Positions 24,701-33,133 of a stretch of 64,000 nt of DNA are shown here, piece after piece; position 1 is the first letter of the stretch, and the number at the start of each line of letters is the position of its first letter. The notes under the pieces are model-generated. The model saw only the letters and a list, made by a program, of their open reading frames with translations, had not been told where the DNA came from and did not search any database. The position numbers and the translations under genes were made by a program. Origin of the DNA: Gyrodactylus bullatarudis (taxonomy: Eukaryota; Platyhelminthes; Monogenea; Gyrodactylidea; Gyrodactylidae); assembly GCA_012064415.1 (NCBI GenBank), contig SSNU01000170.1:8575-72574 (forward strand), in the 5' to 3' direction.

Positions 24701-25675
24701 AAATAACGAATCTGTTTTTTATAAGGATGCATAAAATATAGATTCATCTGATTATAAAAAATAGTTTCTTCAACAAGATATGAATTTCAGGAACAAGTGT
24801 ACTGAGGTAGTTAATAAATATGAGGGAATTTTACGTATTTCTATTCTGAATCTTGATTCTAACGAGAGTATATCATTAAGTAGGATTGAGAATCTTTCTA
24901 TTATAAATATTTTTATTATTTAATAAAAATTATGACCGAAGGAGTATATAATATATACTATTTATACTTGTATTTATATTTTTCAATTAAATGCATTAAA
25001 AAATATTTAAAACTAATGAGAAATAGTTTCTGAAGAGGTTTTCGTCTTTTGGGATTAATTATTTATGAATTTCATAATAAAAGTAAATAATATCGCTAAT
25101 AACTTATTATTAATAAGGATTACCAAATATGTACTTGTAGACAATTTGTACCTCAATCTCAGTAAAATGATAAAAAATTACCTAGATTTTTTGTGATTTA
25201 TAGAAATTCGGTCTTTCAAAGAAATTCCATCATAAATATCCTCATCTTGATGAACAGAAGGTCGATGCTGAAGATTACCCAAGGGTCTGGAAGTATCAGG
25301 AATAAATTTGGATTTTTGTTTTGTTATTTTATGAGTATCTGCACAAAACTGACAACTTCTTTGCAAACCAGGTATCCCGATAATAGATCCATCAACAAAC
25401 TAATTTGTTATTTAAACTATAAAATTACTTGAGAACTACACATTTGACAAAAAATTCTTCCACAAAAACGACAGTGATGTCTTCTGTTCAACAGAGAGAA
25501 TTTTTTACCGCACTCAAAACATGCTGAAAAAGATTCATCTGGTAACCAATAGTTTTTATAATCTGTCATGGGCTAAAAATTCTTATGCCTGAATAAAATA
25601 TACTGTAAATACAATGGGATTCGTCTTTAACCGTGGAATTTGAAGATTAGCCTCAGAATCTGTCTTCCTATTCAT
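6737..25675 (-). CDS. PIKFYVE: 1-phosphatidylinositol 3-phosphate 5-kinase (PIKfyve/Fab1), complete, 38 exons
   Basis: PIKfyve converts PtdIns3P to PtdIns(3,5)P2 on endosomes and lysosomes. The start is the ATG at 25675, 21 codons before the FYVE exon, and the stop is the TGA ending at 6737. I placed 38 exons by GT/AG sites; all phases agree and the sum is 5,799 nt, giving 1,932 residues, close to the roughly 2,100 of the human protein. Domain order is canonical: FYVE, DEP-like region, TCP1/chaperonin-like domain, Cys-rich block, C-terminal lipid kinase. Exon coordinates are in the five block entries below. Introns range from 29 nt to 3.2 kb and the long ones hold transposons. The join between exons 6 and 7 is the least certain. 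Every catalytic motif I checked is intact, so the gene looks functional despite the intronic insertions. Confidence 0.96.
6938..7105. mobile_element. Short family-A MITE in PIKfyve intron 37
   Basis: An inverted repeat begins AAAGCTAATTGATATGAAGT at the left and ends with the complementary word near 7105. The same ends are found at 39213-39707 and, more diverged, at several other places in the window (10.9-11.3, 41.6, 45.5, 52.8-53.4 and 54.8 kb). At about 168 bp it is nearly all inverted repeat. Confidence 0.65.
8878..9721 (+). mobile_element. 5'-truncated LINE copy inside PIKfyve intron 34
   Basis: Plus-strand copy of the LINE of 481-4206, starting at the point equivalent to about 3311 and sharing the 3' end CTAACAAAAAAA. 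It holds only the C-terminal part of the RT protein (frames 9011-9427 and 9428-9622), interrupted by an in-frame TAG at 9425-9427. 5' truncation is the usual outcome of LINE insertion. It lies in the orientation opposite to the host gene, between exons 34 and 35 of PIKfyve, and leaves both splice sites intact. Confidence 0.9.
10870..11315. mobile_element. Family-A MITE filling PIKfyve intron 29
   Basis: Inverted ends: the left part holds CTCAATATTTTTTAGCGGAG and CAGGAATTCAAATATT. The right part holds the inverse (TTTTTCCTGACTTTCC, ACTGAGTTTTTTAATG) and ends in ATCAACCAGCTTTGAGG. The right end lies about 13 bp from the donor of exon 29 at 11327, so almost the whole 635-bp intron is transposon-derived. 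Confidence 0.55.
12521..12816. mobile_element. Fold-back element in PIKfyve intron 25
   Basis: Two arms of roughly 110 bp are inverted copies. TGAAATTTTCTGCTTTGGTA at 12556 onward answers CTACCAAAGCAGAAAATTTC near 12780-12800, and CTTAAAAAATTATAC near 12610 answers GTATAATTTTTTAAG near 12732. The centre is about 80 bp. I see no coding potential. The remainder of intron 25 (11882-12520) shows nothing recognisable. Confidence 0.65.
12902..15837 (-). other. PIKFYVE: PIKfyve exons 16-25: Cys-rich block and linker before the kinase
   Basis: Exons are 15646-15837, 15344-15549, 15131-15267, 14772-15069, 14196-14351, 13564-13663, 13374-13503, 13233-13313, 13085-13166 and 12902-13026. Exons 17-19 carry the conserved Cys/His block of the family: DISLGTFLEKNCF, then HCPNEKC, MCNHVRRFSQ and LCGMKCSSCNVS. 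SLESWNFSFVKFLDLL matches the family ESWSMSFAKYLEL word. Exons 20-25 are a helical, charged linker. The acceptor of exon 23 has a poor pyrimidine tract (AAAAAAAG), but its phase and open frame support it. Confidence 0.85.
13701..14174. mobile_element. TTAA-flanked MITE (piggyBac-like) in PIKfyve intron 20
   Basis: The element starts CCCTGAGA after TTAA (13697-13700) and ends GGGACTTGAAGGG before TTAA (14175-14178). The TTAA target and CCC/GGG ends are typical of piggyBac-type elements. It is the most diverged of three copies; the others are at 20777-21040 and 37414-37921. It fills nearly the whole intron (13664-14195). Confidence 0.65.
17650..17890. mobile_element. Family-E fold-back repeat in PIKfyve intron 10
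   Basis: GAAGTCTCTTCCAGACAG at about 17664 is answered in inverse by ATCTCAGTACTGAAACATCT and AGAGGCTTTGGAAAAAG near 17822-17858. A related stretch occurs at 51005-51160. One arm mimics a short exon but does not fit the phases of the gene (see rejected items). The rest of intron 10 (17891-18285) shows nothing I recognise. Confidence 0.55.
18781..19212. mobile_element. Family-C MITE in PIKfyve intron 9
   Basis: The ends are inverse copies: AAAATATTTTGAGCTTGCTG at 18781 and GAGTCAGCAAGCGCAAAATA at the right, extended by CTCGAAGTCATGCTAGTGTTAAG and its complement. Near the right end is the word GTTTGGTCTGAAGATAACCG, shared with a solo end of the same family at 36600-36706. It is non-coding. Confidence 0.65.
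20777..21040. mobile_element. TTAA-flanked MITE (piggyBac-like) in PIKfyve intron 6
   Basis: Starts CCCTTTATGTCCC after TTAA (20773-20776) and ends GGGACATAAAGGG before TTAA (21041-21044), a perfect 13-bp inverted end and target duplication. It has interior words in common with the larger copy at 37414-37921 (in the opposite orientation), for example AGGTTTTCAAAAA. At 264 bp it is non-coding. Confidence 0.8.
21460..22173 (-). pseudogene. MULE transposase fragment with SWIM zinc finger
   Basis: Two minus-strand open stretches (21757-22173 and 21460-21693) read like the C-terminal part of a Mutator-like transposase. The first ends in a word of the type TSDFAESLNASLLRIREK, found where MULE proteins resume after the catalytic core. 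The second carries CSCSFSKINGYPCKHL, a SWIM zinc finger (CxC, then CxH). The catalytic core is not present and the two parts are separated by a frame break, so this is a remnant. It lies in PIKfyve intron 6, in the same orientation as the gene. Confidence 0.7.
22461..23404 (+). pseudogene. hAT-family transposase, 5'-truncated, one frameshift
   Basis: Plus-strand frames 22461-23072 and about 23047-23404 together read like the catalytic and C-terminal parts of a hAT transposase: LLLSDAASYMMKA, LFHVTCFAHLLHNCAM, VTRWGTWLEAVEYYYEKL, then STQVERSFSQMKYFLTKNK, the C-terminal dimerisation region. A single-base frame change near 23047 joins them. The N-terminal part with a BED finger is missing. Downstream, 23405-23540 is AT-rich with repeated TTGCTATTT words and may be the element's 3' part. 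It sits in intron 6 of PIKfyve, antisense to the gene. Confidence 0.85.
25182..25675 (-). other. PIKFYVE: PIKfyve exons 1-3: FYVE zinc finger
   Basis: Exons are 25613-25675, 25429-25572 and 25182-25399. The FYVE signature is complete: a YWLPDE start, the RRHHCR core and all eight zinc cysteines (CFEC, CRFC, CQMC, CQFC). FYVE domains bind PtdIns3P, so this places the enzyme on endosomes. The introns are 40 and 29 nt. The 29-nt intron (25400-25428) sits inside the FYVE domain. Removing it restores exactly 18 residues between the last two CxxC pairs, the same as I recall for human PIKfyve, which is strong support for so short an intron. Confidence 0.95.
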
Positions 25676-26056
25676 TTAATCTTTCATAATTGCGGTTAGA
25701 TTAAAGATTTTTAAAGAGTTTCAATAAGTTTTTATCTGTTCTAAACTTTTCTTTTGACTCTTTTGTCAATTTGAATTTCAATAAACTAATTTTATATTTT
25801 AAAAATCGTGAATAACTGGAATCCAGTTACTGGATTTTAGTATTATTAGTAGTAAATTACTACCAGTAATTACATTAGTGATGCCTCAGACCGAAACAAG
25901 TTTAGTATTAATTAGCTCAAGAGCCTGAACTTCGGACTCAAATGATCTGTCATGTTTCGTTGAGTATTTAATAAACATTGGTTATGTTTTGATTGATTCA
26001 ATTGATTTCAAGCCATTATTTAGCATATAATTAGTCTATTTATAAAGCGAAAGCAA

Positions 26057-28090
26057 TTAAAAGTTATAGTACATCTCTAAAGGTTTTAAATTTTCAAGAC
26101 AATGTTTTCCTCGATTTTCCAAATAGGCTCCATCATAAAATTTCCAACTCTTCAAGGACATTGCAGTTTGTATAAAGCGTTCAAAAAATATCAGATTTTT
26201 ACCTTGAATATCTTCAACAAACCAATTTGGTAGAGGTTGAGCGGGATTATTCTTTCTCAAAATTCTTTTATCAATTTGGAAAATAGACCAAGATTTCATT
26301 TTAACTAAAGAGATTAAGGATAATTCATGAAGAGTGAATAGTTTTGGATGCGAGATAACTGAAATCTCCGATAGTTTTGAGCAGCATAGAACAATCTCAA
26401 GAAAACTGAGATCACTCTCAGGCTCTATAACTTTTTCGATTTCTTTTTCATTAAGTGTCACCTAAAAAAATAAAAAAGGGAACATTATTTTATTTATTTA
26501 AATTCAATCAAAACTCACATGAAATAATAGATTTATACTCTTCAGAGAACTCTGATTGTTTATAATTAGTTCTTTGAAAAGCTCATCACGGGTAAAGAGA
26601 GTTTGAATTTGCTTACACGAATCAAAATCCGTTCCAGTCATTTGTAGAGTAATACTCTGAACAGGAGCTACATCAGATATCCAAACTTGGTGGGGTAATT
26701 CGATGCCACATCCTCGCCAACGCTTCATCTGAATTTTCAATGTAATACTAAGCATGCTCTGAAGTTCTAAGGCCTTTCTCCAATAAGCATCAGGTATTTT
26801 GGTCCATTTGGGCTCATCTATGGTTATTTGGTTGAGATTACGATTTTTAGGAATTTCTAGATTCCAGTCTATTGAGCCAAGATTATTCTGAACAGATGTA
26901 CCATCCAGATTAGGAATTTCAATCTGTATGATATCCATTTGTTCGTTTATTTCAGTAAAATCATTCTTGAAAATAAAATTTTATTGTACTTATTGCTTTA
27001 GGGGATGAGTGAATTTCTCTTACCTTGACCAAAATGATAGTTGTAAGAGGACATGCATAAACCAAGCGAAGAAGCATTGCCCCAGTGAGTTGAGTTATAG
27101 ATAACTCTAGAGTATTTAGATTTGGGAAAAGTATGTGCATATCACAGAGAGGATTCCAGACGAACTGAGATGGAGCTCCAGTAAGCCAGGCCACTTCGTC
27201 TAAATACCAAAAATTATTTATATTTTGGTTCAAATTTTCTTCGGCATTTTGTCCCCTTGGGTTGGCATTTCCTTCAAATCTTTTTGTGATATTTACCAAA
27301 TTGAGGTGGGCTAGTCTCTGACCAAGATTCTAGAAATAATAAGTTTAAAAGATGATCTTTCGCTAAATCATTCTTGCAGGATCATGCAGATTCATGCTGG
27401 TTTTACCTCAGCCAATAGAGAAATCAGATTTCTTGCATCAAAAAGAGATAAAAGTAAATTTGACAATTGAATCGTATGAGCATTATTCAAGTTTTGAATA
27501 ACATTTTCTATAGTTGCTAGCATATGGCCACCGGAGCCATATATAAGCCCATTTTGTTCATCAATTTCTGAGTGAAAATTGAGTCTAAAAATATGTATGG
27601 ATGGAAATAGAAAATTTGTTTTTCCTTCAAGTGGGTATGAAAATTCTTTATAAACACTCTCGAAATGACAGCTTTTACTGCGCTGATATTTCTTATTATC
27701 AGTAGATTTGGTATATTTGGAGCGAGATTCTCTCATATCGGATTTTTCATTATGGTAATTATGGGAGTGTGATTCTAGATAACTACCCAAGAGATAGAGA
27801 ACGCGATTTAACATGTAAAAGTCGTTAGTTTCGGCAAAGTTTATCTCCTTGAGGTAACATCCTATGTACAGGAGGCATTTGGAAAATCTTTGAGTTTTGG
27901 TGTCGTATTGAACTCGAGATACCTTCGAGCTTATTGTTGGCTGATAAGAAAGTTTTTTCCACAATCTGGAGGTACAAAATCCATTCAACCAGTGTTTACA
28001 TACAAGTGAGCATGAACTACGGTCAATCCAGGAAAGGTAGAGAAAAATCTCTTCTAGAATATTATGTGGAATTCTATTCCAAGTGTTCAT
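26057..28090 (-). CDS. F-box protein, FBXO33/FBXO39-like, 4 exons
   Basis: Exons are 27407-28090, 27024-27329, 26519-26965 and 26057-26461; all junctions are phase 0 and introns are 77, 58 and 57 nt. The protein is 613 residues. An F-box occupies residues 5-45 (WNRIPHNILEEIFLYLSWID, then LVCKHWLNG and LWKKL), the part that binds Skp1 in SCF ubiquitin ligases. The rest has the irregular Leu-rich pattern of the FBXO33/39 type, and the last exon (CCSKLSEISVISHPKLFTLH) resembles the FBXO33 C-terminus. The F-box is clear; the subfamily is a guess from memory. Residues about 108-137 are an inserted basic, Ser-rich stretch. Its start codon is 313 bp from that of the EGF-like gene, transcribed the other way. 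Confidence 0.85.
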
Positions 28091-28403
28091 GAGCAGTGCA
28101 AATTTTGCAGAATTAAGGCATTTAGTGGATAAATGTTATAAAGGTGCAAAGTCTTACCAGCTTAAACAAAGAATTTTCTCAACTGAGACTCAATATAAGT
28201 TTATCTTTGTTTTATTGCAATTCTCATAAAAAGTTTAATTTTCAAAATTAAATTTTGTTTTCAAGTTTAACAACTGCACCAATAAAAGTCCTAGAATCGA
28301 TAAAAGGTCATTCTTTATAAGTATCATAATAAGGGTGTATTCAACCGTTAATTTTTAATGAATATAAATATGGTTGGTATTGTACAACGAATATTTTCAC
28401 CAA

Positions 28404-28808
28404 ATGTCTATTAAATCTACTGCATTTTTACTTTTAATCACCGTCTCAATTCTGCAAGGGTATGGTATTTTGTTATTAATTTAATCAAGAGAACCTTCTG
28501 GACCAGATGAAATTTACTCTGATCGATGTGCGTCAATAAACACTCAAAACATATGCGAAAACTATCAACAATGTGCTGTTGTTATCCTTAGATGGCCTGA
28601 TGATATTGAAATTGTGATGTCATGCACATGTGAACCAGGGTATGCTGGAACATTTTGTGAAGAAAAACTTGAGAAGGAGCTATCTAAACCTCACGAAACA
28701 GATCTTCTACATGTTATTAAAAATACAAATCAATCTGTAGTGGGAATGCAACTCATAACAACTAGAGCTGACTGGACCCATTATGAAATACCTGAAGATC
28801 AAGAATAA
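28404..28808 (+). CDS. Small secreted protein with EGF-like motif
   Basis: Exon 1 (28404-28459) encodes a signal peptide beginning MSIKSTAFLLLITVSILQG. Exon 2 (28490-28808) encodes the mature part, 124 residues in total. The frame is the same on both sides, but a TAA at 28482-28484 makes unspliced reading impossible, so a 30-nt GT-AG intron (28460-28489) is required. The mature part has six Cys ending in SCTCEPGYAGTFCEE, an EGF-like pattern (CxC, PGYxG, C). I cannot assign a partner; EGF-like secreted proteins can be ligands or matrix components. An AATAAA lies just after the stop. If the 30-nt intron is not real, this would be a pseudogene. Confidence 0.6.
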
Positions 28809-29108
28809 GAAAAAACTCAATAAATTTTCTTGTTTTTATTCTTTATTTCAAGATCAACAAGACATAAATTGAATTAAACACTCGCAATAAATGACCTAGA
28901 TTTTTGCAAAACATATTGATAAAGCGATAAATCAATAACGCATGGTATTACAAGTCTATTGATCACAATCATAATATCTGTTATTAGGAATTTCATTTTG
29001 GTGAAAAAAATTTGGTTAAATAGTGTAATTTCAAATTTCATTGTAATTTACCATTTTTAAAAAGCATTGGTTGTAAAGTAGTAAATTCGATTGAATAAAA
29101 GAGAAGGA

Positions 29109-29909
29109 ATGTTTAAAATTGTATTTTTAATCTTATTAATGCTGATGGATTTGAAATCTTGTTATTTACGCCATCGAGTACTCAAAATAGTGAACTTGAA
29201 TAGGAAAAATTATTTCAGTGTGTTATACAATATGACCATACCTGAAATAGACTATTCATTTGGCCGGAATATTCACGGCAAATGTCAGAATGACAGAATC
29301 ATCAAGATTCCTTGGGATAAACTCAAGAAAAAATACTCAAGTTTATATAGTATCCAAATTGATAAGGAACTGAGTGATCTTCATAAATCCTTTAGATTAC
29401 TTTCAAGGAGCAATTACATTTTGAATTCATTGATAGTTGAAGATGAGGAAATATTTCTGTTCTTATCAATATTATTAAATTATAGTTTAGACTATTTTCA
29501 ATGCACGAAGATATTTTGTGGCAACAAGTCCAGTTATATCAATTTATGCATCGTTGGTATAGGAAATCTTTGGGAGAAATATCTTAGAACAAATGATTTT
29601 GTGGATTATGTCAATTACAATAGAATGCAATTTTGGAAAGGGGATATCCTCAAAATGCTAAACCCACTAACTAATGAATTCCACAAAAGTCATACTATCA
29701 ATATGGATTCTGTTCATATAGAAACTTTAGATTTGAACGCTAATATGAGAAATCTGAGTCTGATAAAGAGGGCGTTAGACGAAAAATTTAGGTACATCAT
29801 CTGCTCAGAGAATAAGAGTATTTGTACATTGAGTGAATCAATGTATCCAAAACTTGGAAAATCTATATCAGTATTAGTCCTTCAAGTCAATAATCCTGAC
29901 TCAAGATGA
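29109..29909 (+). CDS. Predicted secreted protein, unknown family
   Basis: A single open frame of 266 residues. I start it at the ATG at 29109 because it gives a clean signal peptide, MFKIVFLILLMLMDLKSC. The mature part has scattered Cys (GKCQND, FQCTKIFCGN, NLCIVG, YIICSENKSICTL), several N-glycosylation sequons (NMT, NYS, NKS, NLS) and no further membrane segment. I do not recognise a domain. It follows the EGF-like gene on the same strand with 300 bp between. The clean long frame in AT-rich DNA argues that it is a real gene. Confidence 0.65.
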   Translation: MFKIVFLILLMLMDLKSCYLRHRVLKIVNLNRKNYFSVLYNMTIPEIDYSFGRNIHGKCQNDRIIKIPWDKLKKKYSSLYSIQIDKELSDLHKSFRLLSRSNYILNSLIVEDEEIFLFLSILLNYSLDYFQCTKIFCGNKSSYINLCIVGIGNLWEKYLRTNDFVDYVNYNRMQFWKGDILKMLNPLTNEFHKSHTINMDSVHIETLDLNANMRNLSLIKRALDEKFRYIICSENKSICTLSESMYPKLGKSISVLVLQVNNPDSR

Positions 29910-30243
29910 TAATCAATTGTAAACCCATTCAGAAAAAATAAATATTTGAAAGATTAAGCTAACGGATTAAAAGTTAAAAGAGATAGTTTTTAAAATAAAT
30001 TAAAAATTACTCACATGCTTAATTCAAGTTCTTCATTAATGTCTAGATAAATGAATAGACAAATATAATTGAAAGAGAAATAATAGAGAGTAATCATATA
30101 GAATACACTTTAAATATGCAAGTTGATGGTTATATACAGATGTATTTATTTGTGCAAAGATCTTTTATAACAAACTATTTTTGAATCCTTGAATGTTTCT
30201 CTGATCCTAGAAAAAATCTGGGTCTATTTTTGTGCAGTAGTCA

Positions 30244-30687
30244 TCATTTTTCGGAGGTTGACCATTCTTTGAAGCCATTTTGAATATATTTTGACTTTTT
30301 ATATCCTAGATTATGAGCGATTTCACAAGCTGCTGAACTAGATACATCTTGATGACCATAAAAAACTATATTTTCGTCATTCCCAGTAGGCTTTTCCACG
30401 CCGTAAGTATTTTTGAATTCTGCCGGAGTCAATTCTAAAGCTTTCTTTAAATTTGCTAATGGGATGTTGATGGCTCCTGGAATTAAAGATGTTTTCACAA
30501 CATCTTCTTCATTTCGGACATCAATAAGCTTCACTTTAGTGTTGATGGCCATATTATCGAATTGACTCTTGGACAAAGCTGTAATGGTCACCCATGATTG
30601 TTTGGGGTTAGCTTTACTTGGTCGAAGAAGAGCACTTGACGTCGATAACAGATTATCTAGGAATTATTTTTATGTCTTACTTGGCAT
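30244..30687 (-). CDS. Rhodanese-like protein lacking the catalytic Cys
   Basis: The main frame (to TGA at 30244) is a single rhodanese domain: VKLIDVRNEEDVVKTSLIPG (the DVR and PGA words), NIPLANLKKAL, the active-site region, then the C-terminal GFKEW. Active rhodaneses have a Cys six residues before the end of a CxxGxRS-like loop. Here the loop reads FYGHQDVSS, with Gly at the Cys position, so sulfur transfer is unlikely and a binding role is more probable. The N-terminal extension (LLSTSSALLRPSK) looks like a mitochondrial targeting sequence. The best start is a 7-nt exon at 30681-30687 (ATGCCAA) joined over a 24-nt intron to 30656, giving 139 residues. That join is tentative. Confidence 0.75.
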
Positions 30688-30857
30688 AATTCGAATAGAA
30701 CTTAATTTGACGATTATATTGCTGATATTACTTATCCGATTCATAGTTACTATAAGGAGTCTTTAACTATTCAAATTCTTGACTTCCCTTAAACAATTAT
30801 TTTTCAGACAAATTAATAATTCAGTGTTACGTTGAAAGGCTGATTCAAATTTTTTAA
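30688..30857. promoter_or_regulatory. Divergent intergenic region, rhodanese-like gene and DAP3
   Basis: Only 170 bp separate the two start codons, so promoters and both 5' untranslated regions must lie here. Both products appear to be mitochondrial. I see no distinct motif. Confidence 0.4.
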
Positions 30858-32021
30858 ATGATGATAAGCTTTTTCAGACGATTTTCCGTAGCAAAGATAT
30901 CATATCCTCAAACTAGTAGGATAAATGAATCAGATAAATTAGATAGATCATGCATCTCCAAGTTTAAAAATGTCGATAGAAATAGTTTCAAAGTGTTCCA
31001 CTCTCCTTTCCTTCATCGAGATCACAATCGTATTCTTGATTTATTTGGAGACCATTCTTATATGATCCGTAAACAATTTATTGAAGCAGTAGAAATAGTT
31101 GAAGACATTGAAAAGATCCAGAAGCAAATGACAAACAAAATTGTTCCAAAGATCCTTTTTCATGGAGAACCTGGCTGTGGAATTTCAACCATTCTTAGTT
31201 CTCTTAACGAACATTTGAGCTCAAAAAACCACCTTGTTTTCTCTTTCTCCTGGATGGAAGGATATCTTAAACGAGTTGGTGATCTATCCTTGTCAAATGA
31301 AATTCATCATGAGAAAAATCCTCACATTTCAGGAGAAATTTTCGATTTTCCTGAAAGAAGTGCGGCTTGGCTTAAGTCTTTTGTTGAAATGAACAAAAAA
31401 ATACTAGAAAGAGAGAATCCAGTTCTCTCTACAGATGTTGTCTGGTCGGCAAAAGAAAATTCCCCACGTGGATCATCCTGGCTTGAAATGATCGAATTTT
31501 GTTCGACTCGTATTAAATTTTCTACAGATTGCATTGGAATTCTTTTGCGTGAGGCAAGATATTTCTCATCAAAGAGTGAATCTGCACCACCATTTAGTCT
31601 TGTCCTTGACGGAATAAATGCCATGTGGTGTCGTGGGACAATTCTCAAAGATACAAAGGGCAACAAATTAGGTGTTGATCGAATAGCTCTATTCATGCAT
31701 TTAAAAAGAGCTCTGAAAGCAGATTGGTCAAAGGGTATTATTATAGCTGCACCAAATCAACGAGCAGCTTGGTTCACAGATCGTGAGGCTTTCGATCCAG
31801 GTTATATGCTGACTAAACCCGGTTTTGAAGCAATGAATCCTTTTATACCCATTAAAGTTGAAAATATGACAGACGAAGAGTTCAATCAAATGCTTCGCTT
31901 TTACTCAGAAAACAAATGGCTTTCGCGAGACGTTTCCTATACCGACACTGGACGTAAAGAAATTGAAGCTTTATCGGAAAAGAATTTTAAAGAACTATTT
32001 AAGGTTGTTTCAGAATACTAA
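30858..32021 (+). CDS. DAP3: Mitochondrial small ribosomal subunit protein S29 (DAP3)
   Basis: A single-exon protein of 387 residues matching the DAP3/mS29 family over its length, slightly shorter than the human protein (398 by memory). The N-terminus MMISFFRRFSVAKI is a plausible mitochondrial presequence. Matching stretches include the P-loop region, RSAAWLKSFVEMNKKIL (human STWLKNFKTTNERFL), LVLDGINAMWCRG (human LLVAVDGINALWGRT), ADWSKGIIIAA and the C-terminal FEAMNPFIPIKVENM with YSENKWL. mS29 is a GTP-binding protein of the mitoribosome small-subunit head. Here the P-loop reads GEPGCGIST, with Ile in place of the Lys that normally contacts the phosphates, so nucleotide binding may be weakened. 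There are no introns. Confidence 0.92.
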   Translation: MMISFFRRFSVAKISYPQTSRINESDKLDRSCISKFKNVDRNSFKVFHSPFLHRDHNRILDLFGDHSYMIRKQFIEAVEIVEDIEKIQKQMTNKIVPKILFHGEPGCGISTILSSLNEHLSSKNHLVFSFSWMEGYLKRVGDLSLSNEIHHEKNPHISGEIFDFPERSAAWLKSFVEMNKKILERENPVLSTDVVWSAKENSPRGSSWLEMIEFCSTRIKFSTDCIGILLREARYFSSKSESAPPFSLVLDGINAMWCRGTILKDTKGNKLGVDRIALFMHLKRALKADWSKGIIIAAPNQRAAWFTDREAFDPGYMLTKPGFEAMNPFIPIKVENMTDEEFNQMLRFYSENKWLSRDVSYTDTGRKEIEALSEKNFKELFKVVSEY

Positions 32022-33133
32022 AGAGATTTGTAATAATTTTCAAAAAGTATAAACTAATTTTTTAAAATCTTTTAGTTGATCAAAAGTTGTCTCTCTAAAG
32101 TTACATAACACGCTCTACTCTATAGAAACAATGAATATTGAACAATTTGATTCAGATTATCTTTTGATTTGAATCTAATAAAATAGGATTTTCCGCTAGA
32201 TTCTCCCGTTTTATAATCTTAAAAATTGAACTTGCCTACTTTCGAGTAATCCTCTTCATAATCTAATATATTGGATTTGATATTTGGAATTCTTCTTTTT
32301 TCGATGACTTTCTGGTTTTCTTTCCAGATTCCTGCTAAACGTTCAAATTCTTGTTAGGAGGTTTAAAAATAAGAAATTATAATTTTAGGTAGTATTATTT
32401 CTTCTGTAAAAATATTGGTTACAACAGTTAAGGATATTTTTCTTTGAAAATTAAAAAAAACAAATGTTAATGTAGGCAGATGTTACAGGGTGGCCATTGT
32501 CCCCTTTGAAACAAATATTATTCTTTCTTCTTAAGTTCTACAATCAGTTAAATAAAAATTATAATTTTAATATCATTAGGGAATTGAAAACCACAAAAAA
32601 GTGTTGTTTGAAATGATAATAATGTAAATTTTATAAGTAATTAATAAATAAGAATTTATTTTTTTTCTTCTCATCAACAAATATTGAGAAGACCACGTGG
32701 AGGATTTTTTTTCTGACGCTTTTACCGAGATAAAATCTCCATAATTTTAATTTTACACAATTCATTCTTAATGTTTGGCCAAGATTTCTTTTCTTCAAAA
32801 AATAGGTAATCTTCATCATTCATAGTATGAAATCAAAAATATCAAGAAAATTTTATGAAATAAGTAATCCGCACAGCCCATCTAGCATTTTAACATTTTT
32901 AAGTGACAATACTTGAAGTTTAACAAGGGGTGGGAATTATCTGTATAATATTTTTACACTTCTTGACACGAAACTTTGAGTAATTTGATTGCAAAAAAAG
33001 ATATTATCTGGTTAAATTTCATCCGTACTACGAGATAATTTTGTCATTAAATCTTTGTTCAAAATTAATAAAATAATTTAATTATTTACAAGCAGGAATC
33101 TCTCAAATAGCATAAGGTTTATCTGTCTAAATC
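32022..33133. other. Intergenic region between convergent DAP3 and PPP1R16-like genes
   Basis: About 1.1 kb of AT-rich DNA holding the two 3' untranslated regions. Short open stretches here have no domain and look like chance frames. I see no repeat with clear ends. Confidence 0.5.

Noticed and set aside
31322..31696. 124-codon minus-strand frame
   Set aside because: Antisense shadow of DAP3.
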